From Cognataquiflexum rubidum (GTDB taxonomy: Bacteria; Bacteroidota; Bacteroidia; Cytophagales; Cyclobacteriaceae): a stretch of 64,000 nt of DNA. The position numbers and the translations under genes are program-made. The notes below the pieces were generated by a model. The model made no database searches. It was not told the DNA's origin and worked only from the letters and a program-made list of their open reading frames with translations. The stretch covers positions 372,001-436,000 of the forward strand of contig NZ_JAKZAL010000001.1 in assembly GCF_022538115.1 (NCBI RefSeq), written 5' to 3'. This document shows, one piece after another, positions 1-7,730 of the stretch (position 1 is its first letter; every line of letters begins with the position of its first letter).

Positions 1-86
1 AATAGAAACTTCACTTCCTCTCCTAATTCAATGGTTAAATTCTAAAGTTTTCACTACAACATTTGAAAAATATCCCGGAGAATAAA

Positions 87-118
87 GAAAAAAAAGGAGA
101 CTAATTGTCCCCTTTTTT
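87..118 (-). terminator. Rho-independent terminator of the blaI-blaR1 operon
   Basis: Read on the minus strand, an A-rich/GGGGAC arm pairs with GTCTCC plus a T run (one G-U pair, 5-nt loop). The stem overlaps the stop codon of the M56 peptidase gene, so the operon ends here. Confidence 0.7.
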
Positions 119-2176
119 TGTTGATTCTTGAATGGTTTTTTGGATCTCTTTCAACACCTCCTGATGTTCATTTTGCCAGAGTTCCATTTTTCTTTGAAAC
201 TCTTCCATCTTCACCTTATTCTCTTTTTCCCAGATTTCCATCTTCTTTTGGAATTCATCCATTTTGGGTTGGTTTTCTTTCTCCCAAGCCTTCATTTTTA
301 GCTCGTACTCTTCCATCTTTGGAGCGTTTGCTCTTTCCCATTCCTCCATTTTTTTCTCAAATTCCTCTATCTTAGGTCGATTGGCTTTCTCCCATTCCAT
401 CATTTTGGATTCAAATTCTTTCACTTTTGGGGCAAATTCCTTTTCCCATTCCTCTTGTTTTTTGTGCCAATCGGCCAGCTTTTCTTTGTTTGCCTCGTTC
501 CATTTTTCCATTGCAGCTGCACGCTTTTTATCAGCCTCAGCCATTTTGGCACTCATCTCCGCCCTCTTCTTTTGGGTTTCTGCCTTGGACATCTTGGTGG
601 TATCAAAATCGTACTTGTAACGGTAGGTGAAATCATACACGCGTGCAGAGTCAGAAGGGAAATATATATCCGAAGGGATTTCTATATATAATGCCGAGTC
701 CGGGAAAGCCATGAATGGGGCAATGTCAAAATCCATTACAGGCATATCGTCCATATTCAGTTCAGGAATTCCCGGCATACCAAAATTCATAGGAGGTATC
801 GGATCCATATTTAATTCCATCTGAAACATCGGCATGGCTTCAAAGGCAAAAGGTACCACGGGAAAGTCCTTGAACATCATGTTGAATTCAGGCATTTCCA
901 GAAATACAGGCTTTATGTCTTTGAAGAACAAACCCAAATCTTTGAGCCCTTCCATTTCTTTTTTAAATTTCTCCTTTTGCTCCGGAGTCATTTTGTCCCA
1001 ATCCATTTCGATGATGACGGGACCTTTTGGCGGAATGGTATCTTCTGCAGGATAGGCATATTGGCCGGTCCAGTTGCCATCGATGGTATTGATATTCAAT
1101 TCGGTCGCCATCAGGTCTTCAAAGGACTCCTTGGACAGCTTGTCGCTCGCACCGACCATCAGGGTGGCGCCAAGCAATAGTGTGATCATCATGGTCATGC
1201 TGGTTATAGTAGTTGGTTGTGTTGAGGAAGTTTTGACTCCCATTATTCTTTTGATCCGGTCAAGGGTTGGGTTGTTGGGTTTGGCGGCAGCCATGGCGAT
1301 ATCCGGTGTCGGGTTTTTCGCATGGTTCAGTACATTGGCAAGGCCAAATGCCAGGTCTTTTGGAGAAATCCCCATACTGATCGCCAAGTCGTCACAGGCA
1401 TTTTCGCGTTGTTCTTTGGCTGTTTTATTGATCCACCAGAATATGGGATGGAAAAAGAAAACTACTTCCAAAATAGATTGTATCAAATTGACCAAGTAGT
1501 CGTGGCGTTTGATATGGGCGAGTTCGTGCGCGATGATCGCCTCGAGCTGCAGCGGGGAAAGCTGAAAGAAAAGGCCCGCAGGAATAAGGATGACAGGTTT
1601 CCAAACTCCATAAGTCATCGGGACGTCTACGTGTATGCTTTTCAGCAGCTGCACAGGTTTGGACATTTGGAGCGAGGTAAGTTGCTTATCCAATACCTGC
1701 TGCCAAACAGATGCTACCGGGTCATGCTGCTTTTGCCGGAGGTTGCGGATGTCGGCAAGCGAGGTAGCCAACCTCACCAAAAACAACATGGCTCCCAAAA
1801 ACCAAACCTGCACCAATGTCGGGATCCAGTTTTCTATCCTTTTGGAAACGATCATCCAATCTGAAGGTGCTTCTATCAAATGGTTGGAGTTGAGTTGGGT
1901 CAAATGCTCGATTTGGGAGGTATGGGGAATGGCTCCGGATGGGACTGGAAGGGAAGGTGGAATGGAATAAATGAAAGTTCCCAAAGCCAACACCGTAATC
2001 AATACAAGTGCTGAAATACTCAGCCTGTATTTGAAAGCTGCTGACTTTTTACCAAAAATCTGAAGGGTCAGCCAAAGCATCAGACCCACACCGGCGATCT
2101 GCCACAGGGCATGGACGATCATCCAGCCGAGGCCAAGTAAATAGGGTTCAGCGATAAAAGTGGATAAAGTTTCCAT
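101..2176 (-). CDS. BlaR1-like M56 family metallopeptidase with C-terminal 18-residue repeats
   Basis: Membrane-embedded zinc metalloprotease of the BlaR1/MecR1 type, which in known systems senses a signal outside the cytoplasm and triggers cleavage of its BlaI repressor. The 691-residue protein has N-terminal membrane segments (about 12-70 and 120-137), the zinc motif HELAH at 217-221 with E258 in ENACDD downstream, and another membrane segment near 325-342. There is no penicillin-binding sensor domain. Instead residues 428-490 are rich in Met, Pro and Phe, and residues 559-676 hold seven repeats with a Trp exactly every 18 residues (559, 577, 595, 613, 631, 649, 667), strongly charged and probably helical. 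The start codon overlaps the blaI stop by one base (TAATG), implying coupling. The ligand is unknown; a beta-lactam is unlikely. Confidence 0.9.
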   Translation of the reverse strand: METLSTFIAEPYLLGLGWMIVHALWQIAGVGLMLWLTLQIFGKKSAAFKYRLSISALVLITVLALGTFIYSIPPSLPVPSGAIPHTSQIEHLTQLNSNHLIEAPSDWMIVSKRIENWIPTLVQVWFLGAMLFLVRLATSLADIRNLRQKQHDPVASVWQQVLDKQLTSLQMSKPVQLLKSIHVDVPMTYGVWKPVILIPAGLFFQLSPLQLEAIIAHELAHIKRHDYLVNLIQSILEVVFFFHPIFWWINKTAKEQRENACDDLAISMGISPKDLAFGLANVLNHAKNPTPDIAMAAAKPNNPTLDRIKRIMGVKTSSTQPTTITSMTMMITLLLGATLMVGASDKLSKESFEDLMATELNINTIDGNWTGQYAYPAEDTIPPKGPVIIEMDWDKMTPEQKEKFKKEMEGLKDLGLFFKDIKPVFLEMPEFNMMFKDFPVVPFAFEAMPMFQMELNMDPIPPMNFGMPGIPELNMDDMPVMDFDIAPFMAFPDSALYIEIPSDIYFPSDSARVYDFTYRYKYDFDTTKMSKAETQKKRAEMSAKMAEADKKRAAAMEKWNEANKEKLADWHKKQEEWEKEFAPKVKEFESKMMEWEKANRPKIEEFEKKMEEWERANAPKMEEYELKMKAWEKENQPKMDEFQKKMEIWEKENKVKMEEFQRKMELWQNEHQEVLKEIQKTIQESTKKGDN

Positions 2177-2550
2177 TATTGTTCATTTTCCAATTGGTCC
2201 AAAAATGCGCGGATTTCATCTAATTCCTCTTTGGAGGGATTGCCCTGTCCGAGAGCCTGCATCACCAGGTTTTTGGCAGAGCCGCCAAATGCTGTGGCCA
2301 TAAAATTGGTCACCAGGTTTTTTTGGGTGACGGTCTCGTCTACCGCCGGAAAGTAAATGTGGGTACGGTTCTGCTCATCCCTTCGGAGAAGCCCTTTGGC
2401 ATGCATGATCTGCATGGTCTTGAGCGTGGTGGTGTAGCCGGTGTCCTTGGTTTCGGCCAGTTTCTCGTGGATTTCCCTCACGGTCGCCTGCTCCATGGGC
2501 CAGAGCAGGGACAAAATTTCAAGTTCGGATTCAGTCGGTTTAGCTTGCAT
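2176..2550 (-). CDS. BlaI/MecI/CopY family transcriptional repressor
   Basis: 124-residue winged-helix repressor of the BlaI/MecI family, matching the family's usual length. The N-terminal part (about 5-70) is the DNA-binding domain and the C-terminal part the dimerisation region, where family members are cleaved after BlaR1 activation. It begins TESELEILSLLWPMEQATVREI, split here as TESELEILSLLW then PMEQATVREI, typical for the family. It is first in a two-gene operon, overlapping the M56 peptidase gene by one base. Three identical dyads lie just upstream of its start, so it probably represses its own operon. Regulated genes elsewhere cannot be seen from this window. Confidence 0.93.
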   Translation of the reverse strand: MQAKPTESELEILSLLWPMEQATVREIHEKLAETKDTGYTTTLKTMQIMHAKGLLRRDEQNRTHIYFPAVDETVTQKNLVTNFMATAFGGSAKNLVMQALGQGNPSKEELDEIRAFLDQLENEQ

Positions 2551-2559
2551 AACGGTTAA

Positions 2560-2575
2560 TACGATTGCTTTCGTA
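2560..2575. promoter_or_regulatory. Predicted BlaI operator O1
   Basis: TACGA-N6-TCGTA dyad lying directly downstream of the -7 box of the blaI promoter, over the expected transcription start. Identical half-sites occur in O2 and O3. Confidence 0.75.
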
Positions 2576-2606
2576 CAAAGTTATACGAAGAGAATCGTAA
2601 TGCAAA
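2576..2606 (-). promoter_or_regulatory. blaI-blaR1 promoter
   Basis: On the minus strand, TTTG (2603-2606) is followed after 19 nt by TAACTTTG (2576-2583), an exact match to the Bacteroidota -33/-7 consensus TTTG and TAnnTTTG. Operator O2 fills most of the spacer and O1 abuts the -7 box. Confidence 0.8.
2584..2599. promoter_or_regulatory. Predicted BlaI operator O2
   Basis: TACGA-N6-TCGTA dyad between the -33 and -7 boxes of the blaI promoter, starting immediately next to the -7 box. Binding here would block polymerase. Confidence 0.75.
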
Positions 2607-2613
2607 TATTTTA

Positions 2614-2629
2614 TACGATTTTTTTCGTA
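2614..2629. promoter_or_regulatory. Predicted BlaI operator O3
   Basis: Third TACGA-N6-TCGTA dyad, upstream of the -33 box of the blaI promoter and about 120 bp before the divergent lipoprotein gene, so it could also affect that gene. Starts of O1, O2 and O3 are 24 and 30 bp apart. Confidence 0.7.
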
Positions 2630-2748
2630 TATTATCTGAAAACCCTATGAATCATTATATTGCATTTAGTTTTAAGGAGAATCGGGTAAATTTTATTCTT
2701 CTTTTTGATACACCAGATGATTGGAATCCCTGATTCTCAAAAAATTCA

Positions 2749-4245
2749 TTGAAATTTAGTTTCATAACCCGTAAATTCTCCCTTTTGAAACATATATATC
2801 CCTATATCTTTCTCCTTTGTTGCCTCGGCTTCTTTTCCTGCGACGAAAAAGCGGATGGAGGGTTTACCATAGTGACTGAGGAGATTGTCAATGTCAATGG
2901 AACAAGGGCTATTATTTTAGGCAGGATTTTGGCATTCCAAAATGTGGCAGTCCAAGAGCATGGATTTCAGTTTTCGTTGACAGCTGACTTTTCAGATCCG
3001 ATAGAAATCAAAATGGGAGAAAGATCCCGTCCGGGCAACTTTGTAGGAGAGACCGAATCCCTTTCTTTGGGTAAAGAATATTTTGTGCGGGGATTTGCCC
3101 AGACGAAATCGGACCTGGTTTTTGGGAATACCCTTACACTTGTGACGCTTAAACCATCTGTGGAGCGGTTTTTTCCTATAACACAGTTTGCAGGAGAAAT
3201 CGTCACAGTGTTTGGAAGGGGTTTTGAAAGTACTTCTGAAGTGTTTTTTGGAGATACAAAAGCAGAAGTAGTAGACGTAGAATTTGGTTCGCAAATCAGA
3301 GTCAGGGTTCCGGCTAAGCAGGGTCCCAATTCTATACCACTAAAAGTTGTGACTGGTTCTCAAACAGCCCTTGCCGAAAATCTCTTTAGGTACCCTACCG
3401 GAAGTTATGAATTGCTTGATATCAGGTTGGACCTAATCAGGTTTAGGGGCAATATATACTTTCAGCAAGGCAGTAAGTTTTTTGTGGGTTTGGGGATAGA
3501 TTTTCGAAATAATTTTTATCCGGAAATCTACTCCTTCATCCCGGGAGAAAGCGAATGGAAGCCAACCAACTATCCCGGATTGCCCAAAAGAAAAGCAGTT
3601 TCTACCCGTACCGGTTTCTTTGGAGGGGGATTCCAAAATCTTGGAATTTCAGCTACTTATTCAAGCGATTTTTGGAAATATGAAAATGGTGAATACCGAC
3701 AGATTACATCGCCTTCTTTCAGGTTTGCAGATGCCATAGGGGCTGAAATCGCAGGAAATTTCCTGGCGATCGGGGGATTATTGGAGGTAGGTTCATTGGT
3801 CAGAGAATACAATCCGCTCCTTGGAAATTGGAATAACCTCCCCAACCTTCCCTATGATGTCACAGGGGACATGCTGAATTTCACCTACCAAAACAAATTG
3901 TATATTATCGACAAGGAAAAGATTTTATGGGAACATGACCCAATTACCGCCTCCGCAGTGGCCAAAACTGTATATCCTTCCCCTTTTATCAAAACCGTTT
4001 CGGATTTTGGAGGATTGGCTATAGTGAAAGGAGACAAAGCATATATCGGTATGTACAACAGTGTAAGAGAATTTTGGGAACTGGATCTGAAGACATTTGA
4101 ATGGTCAGCAAAAAATCCATTCCCAGGGGAAATTAAGGCCGAGAATACTGCAATTTTTGAGCATGAAGGACAGCTATACTTTTTGCGGTCTCTGCTGTTT
4201 GCAGACTATACTGAGTTTTGGAGATTTGATCCGGATGGCCTCTAA
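2749..4245 (+). CDS. Lipoprotein with IPT/TIG domain and kelch-like propeller
   Basis: 498-residue predicted lipoprotein. A lipid-modified Cys is expected at residue 31 (LGFFSC), followed by D-E, an acidic start seen in surface-exported Bacteroidota lipoproteins. Residues of about 135-215 resemble an IPT/TIG immunoglobulin-like domain (VTVFGRGFESTSEVFFGD). The remainder has kelch-like blades with W-x(n)-P patterns such as NNLPNLPYDV, suggesting a beta-propeller. No ATG is available near the signal sequence; the start is TTG at 2749. The following DUF4249 gene begins 4 bp after the stop, so the two are probably cotranscribed. The ligand is unknown; a binding or adhesion role at the cell surface is inferred. 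Confidence 0.75.
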   Translation: MKFSFITRKFSLLKHIYPYIFLLCCLGFFSCDEKADGGFTIVTEEIVNVNGTRAIILGRILAFQNVAVQEHGFQFSLTADFSDPIEIKMGERSRPGNFVGETESLSLGKEYFVRGFAQTKSDLVFGNTLTLVTLKPSVERFFPITQFAGEIVTVFGRGFESTSEVFFGDTKAEVVDVEFGSQIRVRVPAKQGPNSIPLKVVTGSQTALAENLFRYPTGSYELLDIRLDLIRFRGNIYFQQGSKFFVGLGIDFRNNFYPEIYSFIPGESEWKPTNYPGLPKRKAVSTRTGFFGGGFQNLGISATYSSDFWKYENGEYRQITSPSFRFADAIGAEIAGNFLAIGGLLEVGSLVREYNPLLGNWNNLPNLPYDVTGDMLNFTYQNKLYIIDKEKILWEHDPITASAVAKTVYPSPFIKTVSDFGGLAIVKGDKAYIGMYNSVREFWELDLKTFEWSAKNPFPGEIKAENTAIFEHEGQLYFLRSLLFADYTEFWRFDPDGL

Positions 4246-4249
4246 AAAA

Positions 4250-5332
4250 ATGAAAATGATTTCAACCTCCAAAATCCGCCTTTCGCTCTTCTTTTTATTC
4301 TTGGTCTGTTTGGGTATATCTTGCATTGAAGAGTATTCATTTGAATCCCAAGATCCAGGGCGCTTGCTTACCATCGAAGGACGCATCACTACCCAACTCA
4401 AAAAACACCGGATCAGACTATCGAGAGCAAGTCAATACGGACCGGATTTTAATGGGCTCAACAGACCCGAATCCCTGGCAACCGTTTTGATTAGAGATGA
4501 TTTGGGAAAAACAATTTCGCTGGAAGAAATCAGCCCCGGAGTGTATGAAACTGCAGATTTTGTCAGTGCTGAAATTGGAAGAAGTTATAATCTCGAAATC
4601 ATCACTTTTATAGGAGGAAGGTACATTTCCTTGCCGGAGACCATAGTGCCTGTGCCAAAGATAGACTCCCTTTCCTACAGGTCTGTCAGATCTGCGACTA
4701 CCAACCGCTTGCTATCTGACGTTGGCGTACAAGTTATTGCGCATTTCAGAGATCCCGGTGATATAAAAAACTATTACTATTGGGCAGGCAACGAATCTAC
4801 TTATGTTTTGGTCACCCAGCCAGAGGACTTTACAAACCCTCCAACCCATCCAACTTGTCCCCGTTGCCCTAATCCCAAGCCTTGTTGTAAGATATGCTAC
4901 AGAAAAGAGCAACCTGTAGTCAACATCTATGCATCAGATGACAATGAATTCAACGGCCTCTCCCAAAGCAGGATTATTGCCTACATTCCTGATGATGGAT
5001 TGAGGTTTTTGGACACCTACAGGTATGAGGGTTCAAACTTGTCTATTAATGAAAGGGGCAATCGTTTTTTGAAATTGGTAGACCAGCAAATCAGCCTCAC
5101 AGGAAGTGTCTTTGACCCTCCTCCTGCTAATATTAGAGGAAATGTTTTTAGCCTTGACGATGCGAATGAAACAGTGCTTGGTTATTTTTTTGCCTCAGAT
5201 GAGCAACCCTTACAAGTTTATATCAAAAGAGAAAATTTAGAATTTGTATTGACTCCTTCAACTAAAATTCCGGATGATTGTCGACTCAGTCGCAATGCCA
5301 CTCTTCAGCCTCCTGCAGACTGGAATCCATAA
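4250..5332 (+). CDS. DUF4249 domain-containing lipoprotein
   Basis: 360-residue lipoprotein, with lipobox Cys at residue 25 (CLGISC) followed by IEEY. The segment after it (LLTIEGRITTQLKKHRIRLSRA, shortened here as LLTIEGRIT) and the VETADF-like strand pattern match the DUF4249 family. Members usually sit beside a TonB-dependent receptor; none is adjacent here. A Cys-dense insert lies near residues 203-217 (CPRCPNPKPCCKIC) and could form disulfides or bind metal. An alternative ATG at 4235 would overlap the preceding gene; 4250 is chosen because it gives a normal lipoprotein signal. Function is unknown. Confidence 0.82.
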   Translation: MKMISTSKIRLSLFFLFLVCLGISCIEEYSFESQDPGRLLTIEGRITTQLKKHRIRLSRASQYGPDFNGLNRPESLATVLIRDDLGKTISLEEISPGVYETADFVSAEIGRSYNLEIITFIGGRYISLPETIVPVPKIDSLSYRSVRSATTNRLLSDVGVQVIAHFRDPGDIKNYYYWAGNESTYVLVTQPEDFTNPPTHPTCPRCPNPKPCCKICYRKEQPVVNIYASDDNEFNGLSQSRIIAYIPDDGLRFLDTYRYEGSNLSINERGNRFLKLVDQQISLTGSVFDPPPANIRGNVFSLDDANETVLGYFFASDEQPLQVYIKRENLEFVLTPSTKIPDDCRLSRNATLQPPADWNP

Positions 5333-5686
5333 CACAGGATAAAGCATCCATCCTAATCCCCAAAGGATGATTTTTTTCACCAAAAAGAACTTTGAAATTA
5401 CCCCTTAGTAATTAATTTTTAATCTGGTAGCCCCCTTGGGAACCAGCTTGAAAAAAGTGTGGACCTGAACTTCCAAATAGGTGGAAAGATACCGGTTGGC
5501 CCTAATTTTTAAATGAAACTCTAGACTCAAAAATCCTATGGGATAATCTTTTCAGAACAAGAATTTCAAAATATGGCCTCAAACTGACTGAAGGCTGTTC
5601 TATTTTATATTCCCCGAATGACTGAACCATCCCCGGTTTCAATTAGTTGTATATACATTGAATTAAACCAACTAAATTAAAATAAG
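5333..5686. other. Intergenic stretch without a gene
   Basis: 354 bp between the DUF4249 gene and the OYE-family reductase. It contains a terminator at its left end. No open frame, repeat family or clear promoter consensus was recognised in the rest. Confidence 0.6.
5350..5378 (+). terminator. Rho-independent terminator
   Basis: CATCCT pairs with AGGATG across a 9-nt loop, followed by a run of seven T. It lies 18 bp after the DUF4249 stop codon and ends the lipoprotein pair's transcript. Confidence 0.6.
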
Positions 5687-6793
5687 ATGAGTACACAACC
5701 ACTTTTAGAAAAATTACAATTGGGGGATCTGGAGTTGAAAAACAGGATCGTCATGGCGCCGATGACCAGAAGCAGGGCTGACAACCCGGGTAATATCCCA
5801 ACAGAACTTCAGGCCACATACTATTCGCAAAGAGCCTCCGCAGGATTATTGATTACTGAAGGTTCGCAGGTATCCAAAATCGCCGTTGGCTATATCAATA
5901 CCCCGGGGATTTATTCACAAGAACAAGTGGAAGGATGGAAAAAAACCACCTCCGCTGTCCACGAAAATGGTGGGGTAATTTTTATCCAATTGTGGCATGT
6001 GGGCAGGATGTCACATCCTGATTTTCATGACGGTGAACTTCCACTTTCGGCTTCCGCCCTCAATCCCCATGAAAAATCTTACACATTCGAAGGATTCAAA
6101 GAAACTGTCACTCCAAAAGAAATGACCTTGGAAGAAATCAAGCAAACGGTTCTTGATTTCAAAAATGCTGCAAAAAATGCCATGGAAGCCGGTTTTGATG
6201 GTGTGGAAATCCACTCTTCTAATGGCTATCTTTTTCACCAATTCTTCAATGGTACTTCCAATGTGAGAACCGACCAATACGGTGGAACCATCGAAAACAA
6301 AGCAAGAATCCTTTTTGAAGTGATCGATGCAATCAAAGAAGTAATGCCCGAAAACAGAATCGGTCTCAGGCTGAATCCTTCCCTGAATGGCGTTTTTGGA
6401 ATGACGATGGATGAGGAGACAATTCCTACTTTTGATTACATCATCAACAAACTCAATGAGTACGATTTGGCTTACCTGCATTTATCAGAGCCATTTACAG
6501 ATGTTTCTAAGATTCCTTTTGCCGAAAAGGAAATCGCAAAACGATACAGACCAATCTACAAAGGAACGATCATTATCAATTCTGCTTTTGACCAAGAAAA
6601 AGGGAATCAGGTCTTAAAGGATGGCTTTGCAGATGCGGTAGCTTTTGGCAAGCCATTTGTTTCAAATCCCGATCTGGTGGAAAGATTTGAAAATCATGAC
6701 CCTTTGGCTAAATATGACACCGCCACTTTCTATACTCCCGGGGAAAAAGGGTATACAGATTATCCTTCTTATCAGGAACAGGAGCTTGTTTAA
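5687..6793 (+). CDS. nemA: Alkene reductase of the Old Yellow Enzyme family (NemA-like)
   Basis: 368-residue FMN-dependent ene-reductase using NAD(P)H to reduce activated C=C bonds, such as those of maleimides, quinones or nitro compounds. The TIM barrel starts with KNRIVMAPMTRSRA, the H-x-x-N substrate-binding pair appears as HSSN in GVEIHSSNGYLFHQF, followed by RTDQYGG, and the C-terminal FMN phosphate region is AVAFGKPFVSNPDL. Length is normal for the NemA/XenA group. It stands alone, with a strong terminator directly downstream. The cytoplasmic substrate cannot be told from sequence; a detoxification role is usual. Confidence 0.93.
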   Translation: MSTQPLLEKLQLGDLELKNRIVMAPMTRSRADNPGNIPTELQATYYSQRASAGLLITEGSQVSKIAVGYINTPGIYSQEQVEGWKKTTSAVHENGGVIFIQLWHVGRMSHPDFHDGELPLSASALNPHEKSYTFEGFKETVTPKEMTLEEIKQTVLDFKNAAKNAMEAGFDGVEIHSSNGYLFHQFFNGTSNVRTDQYGGTIENKARILFEVIDAIKEVMPENRIGLRLNPSLNGVFGMTMDEETIPTFDYIINKLNEYDLAYLHLSEPFTDVSKIPFAEKEIAKRYRPIYKGTIIINSAFDQEKGNQVLKDGFADAVAFGKPFVSNPDLVERFENHDPLAKYDTATFYTPGEKGYTDYPSYQEQELV

Positions 6794-6798
6794 TTCCA

Positions 6799-6829
6799 AA
6801 AAAGGCCGATATATTTCGGCCTTTTTATT
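6799..6829 (+). terminator. Rho-independent terminator (bidirectional)
   Basis: Eleven-base perfect stem AAAAAGGCCGA / TCGGCCTTTTT with a 6-nt loop, immediately after the nemA stop codon and 12 bp before the next start codon. Confidence 0.9.
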
Positions 6830-6840
6830 ACTTTGCGCGC

Positions 6841-7626
6841 ATGTGTTTATTAGCTTTCAACTGGAACAACCACCCCGAATATAAATTTATCCTGGTAGCC
6901 AACAGGGATGAGTTTTTTGAGCGGCCGACAGCCTCTATCCATCTTTGGGAGCAGGGATTCTATGCCGGCAAAGACCTCAAAGCCGGCGGGACATGGTTGG
7001 GATTACATCCTAACGGCCGTTTTGCTACTTTGACCAATTATCGTGATCTCAAAAATGTCAAACAAAACGCCAAATCCCGGGGTGATCTGGTAAAGAACTT
7101 TTTGGAAGGAAATTCAAGTCCTTTGGAATACCTTTTGGAGATAGAAAAGGAAAAAGACCAATACGAGGGGTTCAACCTTTTGGTCGGAGAAGGGGAAGAT
7201 CTGTTTTACCTGTCCAATAAAAAAGAAGGAATCTATAAGCTGGAATATGGTCTTTACGGCCTGAGCAATGCACTTTTGGAAACACCTTGGGCAAAACTCG
7301 TGAAAGCCAAAGAAAAATTGCACGCTAAAATTGACCACAATGAAATAGACTTGGATGGTCTGAGGGATGTTTTGCTGTCAAGGGACATAGAACCGGACAG
7401 GTTTTTGCCTTCAACTGGAGCGACTATAGAGCAGGAGCGATTGCTTTCTTCGCAGTTTATCAACGTGGGCAATTACTACGGGACGATCAATACCACGGTC
7501 TTGCTTTGGAAGCATTCAGGAGAAGTGGAGATCAAGGAAGTCCGCTATTTTCAGGCAGAAAACCGCAGCGAAGAAACCCAGGTTCAGTTTCAGATGGCGG
7601 AATCAGCCACACAGAAAATAGGATAA
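6841..7626 (+). CDS. NRDE family protein (TANGO2-like)
   Basis: 261-residue protein of the NRDE/TANGO2 family, defined by the N-terminal MCLLAFNW and the VANRDEFFERP motif, both present. The family adopts an Ntn-hydrolase-like fold starting with Met-Cys; in eukaryotes TANGO2 is linked to haem and lipid handling, but bacterial function is unsettled. The start is the ATG directly before the conserved Cys. Only 11 bp separate it from the upstream terminator, and a near-match -7 box (TTACTTTG) ends five bases before the ATG, so the mRNA may have almost no leader. Confidence 0.9.
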   Translation: MCLLAFNWNNHPEYKFILVANRDEFFERPTASIHLWEQGFYAGKDLKAGGTWLGLHPNGRFATLTNYRDLKNVKQNAKSRGDLVKNFLEGNSSPLEYLLEIEKEKDQYEGFNLLVGEGEDLFYLSNKKEGIYKLEYGLYGLSNALLETPWAKLVKAKEKLHAKIDHNEIDLDGLRDVLLSRDIEPDRFLPSTGATIEQERLLSSQFINVGNYYGTINTTVLLWKHSGEVEIKEVRYFQAENRSEETQVQFQMAESATQKIG

Positions 7627-7730
7627 GCCTTTTGTCAATTGGGTGGGTATCCCCCAAAATTTTGTAATTTACAATCATCCGGCTTGCGGGATTAAAAGCC
7701 CCATTATCGGATTAATTAACTCTCTTAGTG

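Noticed and set aside
130-505. The 54-bp DNA periodicity at the 3' end of the M56 gene taken as a non-coding satellite
   Set aside because: It is in frame and encodes a consistent 18-residue protein repeat; the Trp spacing is exact, so it is protein-level structure.
118-2650. Several plus-strand open frames opposite the BlaR1/BlaI genes
   Set aside because: They are mirror images of the coding strand caused by the repeats and codon bias; none has a domain, and the minus-strand proteins have clear motifs.
4097-4249. Longer N-terminus for the DUF4249 protein
   Set aside because: It would overlap the previous gene by about 150 bp and bury the lipoprotein signal; the ATG at 4250 gives a standard signal.
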